From positions 1 to 11,608 of the forward strand of contig CAYYHU010000048.1 of NCBI GenBank assembly GCA_964471865.1: 11,608 bases of DNA, written 5' to 3'. The DNA is from CAYMUC01 sp964471865. Lineage in GTDB: Bacteria; Actinomycetota; Acidimicrobiia; Acidimicrobiales; Ilumatobacteraceae. This document shows, one piece after another, positions 1-6,191 of the stretch. Under the pieces are notes generated by a model. The model made no database searches, was not told where the DNA came from, and saw only the letters and a list, made by a program, of their open reading frames with translations. The first letter of the stretch is position 1. Each line of letters starts with the position of its first letter. A program made the translations under genes and the position numbers.

Positions 1-55
1 AGCCCGACCTGGATCCGCTCGGCCAGATCGGGGAGCTCGTTGATCGCGAAGATGC
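1..55. repeat. 55-bp exact direct repeat, copy 1 (window edge)
   Basis: Bases 1-55 are identical to 413-467 in the same orientation, and the match stops at base 56 (t versus c at 468). The copies are 412 bp apart, not a multiple of three, so in the ATPase gene the edge copy is read in the wrong frame. An exact 55-base match at the very end of the sequence is what a de Bruijn assembler leaves when it ends a contig at a repeated k-mer of that size. A genuine partial duplication is possible but less likely. Confidence 0.9.
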
Positions 56-1023
56 TCGAGGTTGCTCACCGAGAGTCGCACGCTGACACCGCTGCGCTGG
101 TTGACCTGGCTCGACGCCCGCGCCAACTGACTCAAAGTGGCGACTATCTCGGCCATGTACTCCGGCATCGTCACGTCGACGCCCGCGACGCTCGCGGCCC
201 GAGCCTCCTGGCGCAAGATCTCCACCTCGGTCGCGACATCCAAGGGGTAATGGGTTCGGATCTGGCTTCCGAAACGGTCCTTGAGAGGGGTGATGATGCG
301 GCCCCGGTTGGTGTAGTCCTCGGGGTTGGCCGAAGCCACCAGCATCACGTCGAGGGGAAGGCGGATCTTGTAGCCCCGAACCTGGACATCGCGTTCCTCG
401 AGGACGTTCAACAGCCCGACCTGGATCCGCTCGGCCAGATCGGGGAGCTCGTTGATCGCGAAGATGCCACGATTGGTTCGGGGCACAAGCCCGTAATGCA
501 GGGTCAGCTCGTCTGCGAGGTAGCGGCCCTCGGCCACCTTGATGGGGTCCACCTCGCCGATCAGATCAGCGATGGAGGTATCGGGGGTGGCCAGCTTCTC
601 GCCGAAACGATCATCTCGATGCACCCACGCGATCGGGGTGTCATCGCCCTGGTCTGCACAGAGGTCCCGTGCCATCTTCGAAATCGGCACGTAGGGATCG
701 TCATGGATCTCGCTGCCGGCGATGACGGGCATCCATTCGTCCAACAGTCCCGTGAGTGACCGGATCATTCGAGTCTTGGCTTGGCCTCGTTCCCCGAGGA
801 AGATCACGTCATGGCCGGCGAGCAGCGCGTTGGCCAGTTGCGGCATGACGGTGTCTTCGTAGCCCAACACCCCTTCGAACAATGCCTGACCCGCCGCGAT
901 CCGGGCCACGGCATTGGCTCTGATCTCTTCTTTGACCGGGCGCGAGACCCAGCCCGATGCCTTCAACTCGCCGAGGGTGGTGGGCAAAGACTCATCAGCA
1001 GCAGCCATACCCCGACCGTACAT
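1..1023 (-). CDS. Mg-chelatase/MoxR-like AAA+ ATPase (Rv0958-like), partial at left edge
   Basis: Partial cytoplasmic AAA+ ATPase of the magnesium-chelatase subunit I/MoxR type. 323 residues read in a clean frame from 1023 down to 55. Seen: Walker A GERGQAKT (residues 77-84); Walker B-like strand GIFAINELPDL (186-196), with Asn191-Glu192 where Asp-Glu is usual; sensor region ASANPEDYTNRGR (230-242); arginine-finger-like TPLKDRF (245-251). Established: relatives of mycobacterial Rv0958 are often labelled 'magnesium chelatase', lack the chlorophyll context, and commonly sit upstream of a von Willebrand factor A gene. Here that gene would lie beyond the left edge. The ATG at 1023 is preferred because AGG sits 5 nt upstream (AGGTGAGC-ATG). 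An in-frame ATG at 1008 is possible but lacks a well-spaced site. Family members are usually about 450-500 aa, so the C-terminal third is missing. From 54 to 1 the frame reads an out-of-frame copy of the segment at 413-467, so those last 18 codons are probably not real protein. True substrate unknown; remodelling of a protein partner is inferred. Confidence 0.88.
   Translation of the reverse strand, partial: MYGRGMAAADESLPTTLGELKASGWVSRPVKEEIRANAVARIAAGQALFEGVLGYEDTVMPQLANALLAGHDVIFLGERGQAKTRMIRSLTGLLDEWMPVIAGSEIHDDPYVPISKMARDLCADQGDDTPIAWVHRDDRFGEKLATPDTSIADLIGEVDPIKVAEGRYLADELTLHYGLVPRTNRGIFAINELPDLAERIQVGLLNVLEERDVQVRGYKIRLPLDVMLVASANPEDYTNRGRIITPLKDRFGSQIRTHYPLDVATEVEILRQEARAASVAGVDVTMPEYMAEIVATLSQLARASSQVNQRSGVSVRLSVSNLEHLRDQRAPRSGRADPGRA
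413..467. repeat. 55-bp exact direct repeat, copy 2 (authentic, in frame)
   Basis: This copy is embedded in the ATPase gene and encodes, on the minus strand, the conserved Walker B segment of the family (FAINELPDLAERIQVG) in the correct frame. It is therefore the authentic copy, and the one at the window edge is the suspect one. Confidence 0.9.
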
Positions 1024-1113
1024 GCTCACCTGGTCGACGGTCGGGCGCGAGCACCATGTACCGAGGGTCGTCATGGGCGCTCGTCGCACCGCAGCAGCCG
1101 TCATACTGAAACC

Positions 1114-2244
1114 ATGACCGTGACCCGTCGAGTCGACGTCGCCGTGATGGGCGCCGGGGTCGAAGCCCTCGCAGCGGGGTGGTTCGCGGTGCAGTCCGGC
1201 GCAACGGTGGCCGTCGTCACGGGACCACCAGTGGCCCCGGCCATGTCGCTCACCGCGCGACTCGTCGCATCGAGTCTCACGCCTCCCGGCTTGAGGGGAT
1301 GGACCCATCTGGCCACCACCTTTCTGCGGTCACCACCAGTGGGCTTCGCTGCGACTGCGTTGTCGTCACCGACATCATTGATATGGATCGGATCCGATGG
1401 ATCCCGTCTCGATGAACTCGCCGTGCGCGGCCATCGAGACGGAGGTGACGTCGTGCGCCTCAGTCCCGAACAAGTCGATGGTCTCGGACTTCTCCATGGA
1501 TCGGTTCCAACTCGCAATGGAGGCGTTCACGATCTCGGCGCCGGCCGCCTCGACGTGACCGGTCTCATCACGGCGTTCGGGCGAGGTCTTCGTGCCGGTG
1601 GCACTCACCTCATCGCCGATACCAAGGTGCAACTCGGAGTACGCCAGGGGCCGACGTGGATCCTGGACCTTGGTCGAGAGCGCATCGAGGCGTCAGCGAT
1701 CATCGCCACCGGACCCGACGCCGACCGGGTCGCACAACGGTGCGGCGTCGGACGTGTCGGCCTTCGGCAACGACATGTCGATGCTTTCCAGATCTATCCC
1801 GACGATCCGCTACCCGACCATCTGACCGAGGGCCTGGCCATCGTGGATCTGGACACTGAGATGATCGTGGCGGTGCAGGATCAGACATTGGTCGTCTCGG
1901 GTCTGAGCGATGTCGAGGCTCGGTCGAGTCGTATCGATCTGGCCACGGTCCAAGCGATGCGGGATCGTGTCGAACAGATCACCGGTGTTCGAGTCGACGG
2001 CGAGGTGAGCGACCACAGCCATCCGGTGACCCTCGCCTCGGATCGACGCGGGGTTCTGGGCGCCTCCTCGGTTCCGAGCTTCGTCTGGCTGAGCGGACTC
2101 GGCGCGCATGCCACGGCATGGGCGGGGGCACTCGGGGCGATCGCGGCGGGGATGGCGCTTGGATCCGTCGCCACTGATCACGAGGCTCTCGCCGGATTGC
2201 TGACCTCGCTGTCACCTCAGCGATTTCGTAACTCCGCGCCCTGA
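1114..2244 (+). CDS. FAD-dependent oxidoreductase, DAO-like
   Basis: Predicted 376-residue soluble flavoprotein of the D-amino-acid oxidase/glycine oxidase-like superfamily; substrate unknown. Seen: an N-terminal Rossmann beta-alpha-beta starting at residue 7 (VDVAVMGAGVEALAAGW), with the dinucleotide glycines at 13 and 15 but Ala at the usual third glycine; a mid-domain dinucleotide strand EASAIIATGPDADRV; and a C-terminal FAD-closing segment around 320-350 (FVWLSGLGAHATAWAGALG), the position where DAO proteins contact the flavin. The ATG at 1114 is chosen because the Rossmann strand follows directly. The open frame continues upstream to 781, but that stretch is antisense to the ATPase gene. 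No Shine-Dalgarno is visible. The weak -10-like CATACT at 1102-1107 lies 6 nt from the ATG, so a leaderless mRNA is possible. It is transcribed divergently from the ATPase across 90 bp. A geranylgeranyl-reductase-like or other FAD oxidoreductase role cannot be excluded. Confidence 0.8.
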   Translation: MTVTRRVDVAVMGAGVEALAAGWFAVQSGATVAVVTGPPVAPAMSLTARLVASSLTPPGLRGWTHLATTFLRSPPVGFAATALSSPTSLIWIGSDGSRLDELAVRGHRDGGDVVRLSPEQVDGLGLLHGSVPTRNGGVHDLGAGRLDVTGLITAFGRGLRAGGTHLIADTKVQLGVRQGPTWILDLGRERIEASAIIATGPDADRVAQRCGVGRVGLRQRHVDAFQIYPDDPLPDHLTEGLAIVDLDTEMIVAVQDQTLVVSGLSDVEARSSRIDLATVQAMRDRVEQITGVRVDGEVSDHSHPVTLASDRRGVLGASSVPSFVWLSGLGAHATAWAGALGAIAAGMALGSVATDHEALAGLLTSLSPQRFRNSAP

Positions 2245-2299
2245 ATCGCTCCCTGATCACACCGAACGTTTCCGCGAGAGCTGACACGGCTCGACTCGG

Positions 2300-2320
2300 G
2301 ATCGTCCTTCGGCGAGGATC
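2300..2320. terminator. Possible bidirectional hairpin between convergent genes
   Basis: The 74-bp gap between the convergent oxidoreductase and TauE/SafE genes holds an imperfect hairpin. GATC-G-TCC pairs with GG-C-GA-GGATC across a TTCG loop, with one mismatch and one bulge. It overlaps the TauE/SafE stop codon at 2319-2321 and has no T-tract. Location supports termination; the structure is modest. Confidence 0.3.
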
Positions 2321-3044
2321 AGTGCCCGAGAACGGTCACCTCGAAGAGCAAGAGTGCAGCCGTCGCACCCGAGATCCCGAGCACGACCCGTCGCACCCAT
2401 CCGGCGTCGAGAAATCGGGCCAGCATGGTCGAGGTGATGAGCCCCACGAGCGCAGCCGGCGCCAATGCGGCGCCGAGACGAAGATCATGAGAGTCCAGAC
2501 CTCCCGATACCGCGAGGCTGGCCAGCGCCATGCTCGCTCCGATGACGAAGAAGCCCGACAACGTCGAACGAAGGCGGGCACCGGTTTCATTTTGGAGAAC
2601 CAATGCCATCGGGGGCCCACCGATCGAGGTCAGCAGTCCCATCACCCCCGACGCGGCTCCAGCAACGACCATGGCCGGCGGTGTCGGTTGGATCTTCCAC
2701 CCGCCGACGCTGAGCGCGACTCCCGCCAGGGTCGCGACCGCCAACACACCGAGCACGACCTGATCCGACACCACGACCAGGACCGATACCCCGATCGCAG
2801 TACCTATGACTCGTCCCACGAGCGCCCAGGCGATTCGGGAGAACTCGAAACCGGCCCGTTCACGCCATGCGACCCAGACCGACGCGAACAGCCCCATCAT
2901 CAACAAAGGACCGGGCACCAAATCCGGGTCCAGCAACGCCAGGATCGGCGCGCACAACATTCCGAGACCGAAACCCAACGAACCCTGAATGGCGGCTCCG
3001 GTCGCCACCGAACCCAACGCCAGACACCAGGCAAGCGTCGACAT
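2319..3044 (-). CDS. TauE/SafE-family membrane transporter (second gene of pair)
   Basis: 241-residue hydrophobic protein with about seven to eight predicted membrane helices, assigned to the TauE/SafE (sulfite/organosulfur exporter, DUF81) family of inner-membrane anion carriers. Seen: two family half-repeats, GSLGFGLGMLCAPILALLDP (residues 21-40) and SGVMGLLTSIGGPPMALVLQ (132-151); the SIGGPP loop is a hallmark of the second half. Slightly shorter than the common 250-270 aa. The start at 3044 is the only ATG near the end of the preceding gene. It lies 15 nt after that gene's stop codon and lacks a visible ribosome binding site, so translation probably depends on coupling to the upstream reading frame. 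Same-family neighbours suggest either two alternative carriers or a heteromeric unit (inference). Substrate unknown; family assignments range over sulfite, sulfoacetate, taurine-derived anions and other small anions. Confidence 0.85.
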   Translation of the reverse strand: MSTLAWCLALGSVATGAAIQGSLGFGLGMLCAPILALLDPDLVPGPLLMMGLFASVWVAWRERAGFEFSRIAWALVGRVIGTAIGVSVLVVVSDQVVLGVLAVATLAGVALSVGGWKIQPTPPAMVVAGAASGVMGLLTSIGGPPMALVLQNETGARLRSTLSGFFVIGASMALASLAVSGGLDSHDLRLGAALAPAALVGLITSTMLARFLDAGWVRRVVLGISGATAALLLFEVTVLGH

Positions 3045-3059
3045 CGATGGACGGGATCG

Positions 3060-3863
3060 TCAGTGGGCGCCGGCGGTGCGTCGCTGATCGAACAACAATT
3101 TCAGCGACACCAGCGTGAGCAGTACTGCAAACAAGACATTCGCAAGGTCGTCGTTGAGCGACCGCGACACGATGGTGCCCAGCACTGCCGAGATCACTCC
3201 CGCTCCGCCGACGATCGCCGCGATCCGTAACTCAGCGGTCTTCTTCTTGCGGTTTCTCCAGGTACCCATGATCGAGGTCGGCACGATCACCGCGACCGAG
3301 GTTCCCTTGGCGACCACGGGAGGCATGCCCAAAGCGACCACCATAAGCGGAACCATCACGATGCCACCACCGACGCCGAGAAGACCGGCCACGATGCCCG
3401 CTGCCGCTCCGACCACGACGAGAAGCAGCACCGAGACGACCCCGAGATCGCCCCGGCCAGTGGCGTCGATCGGCACGAACAGACGTAATGCAGTGACCAA
3501 CAGCAGTCCAGCGAAGGAATACGCCAGGGTCCGCTGGGGCAGTACCTGCAACAGCCGAGTTCCCAGGATTGCCCCCGACACCGCTCCCACGGCCAACGGT
3601 GCAGCGACCGCCCAATCGACCTCATCGGCAAACGCGTAACCCGCCAGGCTCGCAACGGCGATGGGAAGCACTGACGCAAGCGAGGTGCCATGGGCCATGC
3701 GTTGATCCATACCGAGGACCAGCACCAGTGCGGGGACCACGAGAATCCCACCGCCGACACCGAACAATCCTGACAAGAAGCCAGCAGCCACGCCGACGAC
3801 GACGGTGCGGATCATGGCGGACCCCTCGAAGCGGACTGCGCTCGGGGCCGTGAGTTCAGACAT
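3060..3863 (-). CDS. TauE/SafE-family membrane transporter (first gene of pair)
   Basis: 267-residue polytopic membrane protein with about eight predicted helices. It shows the internal duplication of the TauE/SafE family very clearly: GLFGVGGGILVVPALVLVLG (residues 32-51) and GLLGVGGGIVMVPLMVVALG (160-179), each followed by a GTS motif (59-61 and 187-189). A basic loop RNRKKK (203-208) follows the second repeat, as expected of a cytoplasmic loop. The ATG at 3863 is fixed by a strong ribosome binding site, AAGGAG with a 4-nt spacer. An internal ATG 16 codons later would begin right at the first helix but has no such site. It is the promoter-proximal gene of a two-gene operon, with the paralogue 15 nt downstream. 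Family role: export or uptake of small anions such as sulfite or sulfonates across the cytoplasmic membrane. No sulfur-metabolism gene is visible beside it, so substrate is unassigned. Confidence 0.9.
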   Translation of the reverse strand: MSELTAPSAVRFEGSAMIRTVVVGVAAGFLSGLFGVGGGILVVPALVLVLGMDQRMAHGTSLASVLPIAVASLAGYAFADEVDWAVAAPLAVGAVSGAILGTRLLQVLPQRTLAYSFAGLLLVTALRLFVPIDATGRGDLGVVSVLLLVVVGAAAGIVAGLLGVGGGIVMVPLMVVALGMPPVVAKGTSVAVIVPTSIMGTWRNRKKKTAELRIAAIVGGAGVISAVLGTIVSRSLNDDLANVLFAVLLTLVSLKLLFDQRRTAGAH

Positions 3864-3867
3864 GGTT

Positions 3868-3873
3868 CTCCTT
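3868..3873 (-). promoter_or_regulatory. Shine-Dalgarno AAGGAG of the TauE/SafE operon
   Basis: On the minus strand AAGGAG is followed by a 4-nt spacer (AACC) and then the ATG at 3863. It decides the start in favour of the longer form of the first transporter. Confidence 0.8.
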
Positions 3874-3886
3874 TTCGTGCCCGGCC

Positions 3887-3915
3887 AGCGTAGGGATCCC
3901 GAACGCTAGGACCAA
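3887..3915 (-). promoter_or_regulatory. Sigma70-type promoter of the TauE/SafE operon
   Basis: The minus strand shows TTGGTC (3915-3910) as a -35-like element, a 17-bp spacer, and TACGCT (3892-3887), which fits the actinobacterial TAnnnT -10 pattern. Initiation would fall near 3880, leaving a short leader of about 17 nt that contains the ribosome binding site. An alternative -10, TAGCGT at 3908-3903, overlaps the spacer. Confidence 0.5.
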
Positions 3916-3933
3916 GGATCCCCCTCCAACGGC

Positions 3934-3939
3934 TACCGT
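3934..3939 (+). promoter_or_regulatory. Putative -10 element for a leaderless GH2 mRNA
   Basis: TACCGT matches TAnnnT and ends 9 nt before the ATG at 3949, the spacing at which the transcript would start at or next to the start codon. No Shine-Dalgarno is present upstream of that ATG, consistent with leaderless translation as is common in actinobacteria. No clear -35 is seen. Confidence 0.4.
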
Positions 3940-3948
3940 GACCCAACG

Positions 3949-6066
3949 ATGGATCTGTCGGGGACATGGCGTGGCGCGCGATCGACCGATGAGCGCCGTC
4001 GCGACCTCGGACGCGACAGTGGAGACGACGGATGGGTCGATCTCGAGGTCCCCGGTCATTGGCGGGACCACCCCAACTTTGCGTCGGAATCGGGTCCGCT
4101 TCTGTATCGACGATCGTTTCGCCTGGATTCACTCCCCAGCGACCACCGACGGTTCCTGGTGTTCGATGGCATCTTCTACCAGGCCGATGTGTGGATGGAC
4201 GGCGCCTATCTCGGTGACGCCGAGGGCTACTTCGCACCGCACTCCTTCGACATCACCGCCCTGTCGGGCTTGGCTACCGATCACGTCGTCGCCGTCGAGG
4301 TGGATGCGGCAACTCCTCGGGATCTGACTGCCAAACGGGCCATCACCGGGGTGTTGCACCATTGGGATTGTCTGGATCCCGATGACTCACCAGCCGGGCT
4401 GTGGAGAGGTGCTCGCATCGAGACGACGGGACCGGTTCGTATCGATCGATGGCGGGTGTTGTGTCGTGATGCCAACGAACGGCGGGCCCACCTTCGACTC
4501 CATGGACGTTTCGACTCCGATGCCTCACGTCAGGTGCGCATCGTCACTCGCGTGGATGGCATCGTCGTGGCCGAAACCGACCGACTCTTGGCCACCGGAC
4601 TCAACGAGGTCGACTGGACCATCGACGTCGACTCACCCCGGTTGTGGTGGCCCTGGTCCTTGGGCGCTGCCGAGTTGTACACCGTCGAATGCGAGGTTCT
4701 CGTCGACTCGACGGTCAGCCACACCCGTTCGGTTCGTACCGGTATGCGCCAAGTCCGCCTCAACGACTGGGTCCTGTCGGTCAACGGTGAACGCCTGTTT
4801 CTGAAAGGGGCCAACCTGGGGCCATCCCATGCCCGGCTGGGAACCCTTCGAGCCGAGGACCTTCATCGTGACGTCGCATTGGCTCGCGAAGCTGGGCTCG
4901 ATCTGATCCGCCTCCACGCTCATATCACTCGCCCCGAGCTCTACGATGCCGCCGACGAGACCGGCATACTGCTCTGGCAGGACTTCCCGTTGCAATGGGG
5001 CTACGCCCGTAGCGTGCGCCACCAGGCCGTGGCTCAGGTACGCGAGGCGGTGGATCTGCTCGGACACCATCCCTCGATCGCTATGTGGTGCGGCCACAAC
5101 GAACCGATCGCTCTCGACACGGCGCCGGGCCAGCGACCGTCGACGGGTCGACTCGTCACCCGGTTCCTCATGGGTCAACAGCTTCCGACCTGGAATCGAA
5201 CCGTGCTCGATCGATGGGTGAAACGGGCCTTCGAACGCGCTGATGGCACCCGAGCGATCATCGCTCACTCCGGGGTTCTGCCCCACTTCCCCCAACTCGA
5301 TGGAACCGATAGCCATCTCTATTTCGGGTGGTATCACGGCCAGGAGCGCGATCTCCCGGGAGCTGCTGCGGCCACTCCTCGGCTGATGCGGTTCGTGAGC
5401 GAGTTCGGAGCTCAGGCTGTTCCCGACACTGCCGAGTTCATGGAGCCCGAACGGTGGCCCGACCTCGACTGGGATCGCCTCGAGCGCCATCACGCTCTTC
5501 AACTCGATCGCCTCGACACCTACGTCCCGCGCCGCGGCCATGCGACATTCGACTCCTGGCGACGAGCAACCCAGGACTATCAAGCCACGGTGCTACGCCA
5601 CCACATCGAGACTCTGCGACGCCTCAAGTATCGGCCCACAGGAGGGTTCTGCCTCTTCATGCTCGCCGATGCGATTCCGGCGGTCTCTTGGAGCATCCTC
5701 GACCACGAACGCGTACCCAAACTCGCCTACCACTCGGTTCTCGAAGCCTGCCGTCCGGTGATCCCGATCGCGGACCGGTTGCCCCGAAACCCGACCCCGG
5801 GGACTCGTCTGCGCCCCTCGATTCACGTGGTCAATGACCTGCATCGGGATCTCGGGATCGTGACTCTCACCGCTCGATTCGCCGTGAATGGCCAGCACTA
5901 CGACTCGAAGTTCGAAGGTGAGATCCCTGCCGATTCCTGTGTCAAGGTCGCCACGTTGGACTGGACCATTCCCGCCACGGCACGAGGCAACCTGGAACTG
6001 GCCCTCGAGCTCAACCTGGACAGTCATGTGGTGACATCGTCCCAGATCGCCGCCATCGCCATCTGA
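3949..6066 (+). CDS. Glycoside hydrolase family 2 protein, beta-mannosidase-like
   Basis: 705-residue cytoplasmic enzyme (no signal peptide) predicted to cleave terminal beta-linked sugars with retention of configuration. Domains in order: an N-terminal sugar-binding jelly roll at about 1-170 (LYRRSFRL, DGIFYQADVWMDGAYLG, GLWRGARIE); an immunoglobulin-like sandwich at about 170-270 ending after LWWPWSLGAAELY; and a TIM barrel from about 277 (NGERLFLKGAN, LLWQDFPLQWGY). Predicted acid/base Glu385 lies in MWCGHNEP and predicted nucleophile Glu485 in FVSEFGAQ; both fit the GH2 pattern of beta-mannosidases and exo-glucosaminidases more closely than LacZ. A further beta-sandwich of about 80 residues closes the protein. 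It is somewhat shorter than typical beta-mannosidases (about 800 aa or more). The start at 3949 fits the DLSGTW N-terminus and a leaderless transcript. It stands alone: no sugar transporter or regulator is adjacent. Exact substrate (mannoside, glucosaminide, galactoside) cannot be read from the sequence. Confidence 0.88.
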   Translation: MDLSGTWRGARSTDERRRDLGRDSGDDGWVDLEVPGHWRDHPNFASESGPLLYRRSFRLDSLPSDHRRFLVFDGIFYQADVWMDGAYLGDAEGYFAPHSFDITALSGLATDHVVAVEVDAATPRDLTAKRAITGVLHHWDCLDPDDSPAGLWRGARIETTGPVRIDRWRVLCRDANERRAHLRLHGRFDSDASRQVRIVTRVDGIVVAETDRLLATGLNEVDWTIDVDSPRLWWPWSLGAAELYTVECEVLVDSTVSHTRSVRTGMRQVRLNDWVLSVNGERLFLKGANLGPSHARLGTLRAEDLHRDVALAREAGLDLIRLHAHITRPELYDAADETGILLWQDFPLQWGYARSVRHQAVAQVREAVDLLGHHPSIAMWCGHNEPIALDTAPGQRPSTGRLVTRFLMGQQLPTWNRTVLDRWVKRAFERADGTRAIIAHSGVLPHFPQLDGTDSHLYFGWYHGQERDLPGAAAATPRLMRFVSEFGAQAVPDTAEFMEPERWPDLDWDRLERHHALQLDRLDTYVPRRGHATFDSWRRATQDYQATVLRHHIETLRRLKYRPTGGFCLFMLADAIPAVSWSILDHERVPKLAYHSVLEACRPVIPIADRLPRNPTPGTRLRPSIHVVNDLHRDLGIVTLTARFAVNGQHYDSKFEGEIPADSCVKVATLDWTIPATARGNLELALELNLDSHVVTSSQIAAIAI

Positions 6067-6141
6067 GGGCCACACGTCTCGCTCGGGCTATCACCGGGAT
6101 CGCGGACGTGCGGCCGGGGTCATATCGCAGCCCAGACGCGG

Positions 6142-6187
6142 CGATGTCGGGGCACCTCTGGCAACAGCCACAGACGCCCCGACATCG
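6142..6187. terminator. Bidirectional terminator hairpin between GH2 and sdhB
   Basis: A perfect 12-bp inverted repeat, CGATGTCGGGGC (6142-6153) and GCCCCGACATCG (6176-6187), flanks a 22-nt loop that itself can fold (TGGC-AACA-GCCA). It is the main feature of the 125-bp gap between two convergent genes and ends 4 bp from the sdhB stop. Neither strand has a U-tract, which is common for actinobacterial terminators. It probably serves both genes. Confidence 0.7.
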
Positions 6188-6191
6188 ACGA

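Noticed and set aside
1..467. Direct repeat read as an attachment site or mobile-element target duplication
   Set aside because: No integrase, transposase or tRNA lies nearby, the repeat is inside a conserved coding domain, and one copy coincides with the sequence end.
40..759. Plus-strand open frame of 239 codons
   Set aside because: It is antisense to the AAA+ ATPase, whose minus-strand frame shows Walker and sensor motifs. The plus translation has no recognisable domain.
781..1113. N-terminal extension of the FAD oxidoreductase
   Set aside because: The frame is open but antisense to the conserved N-terminus of the ATPase. The Rossmann motif starts right after the ATG at 1114.
2322..3230. 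302-codon plus-strand open frame
   Set aside because: Rich in Arg, His, Gln and Asp with no hydrophobic core. It is the complement of the two membrane transporter genes.
4633..5583. 316-codon minus-strand open frame
   Set aside because: Lies entirely opposite the GH2 gene, whose catalytic motifs are intact. It has no start context or domain of its own.
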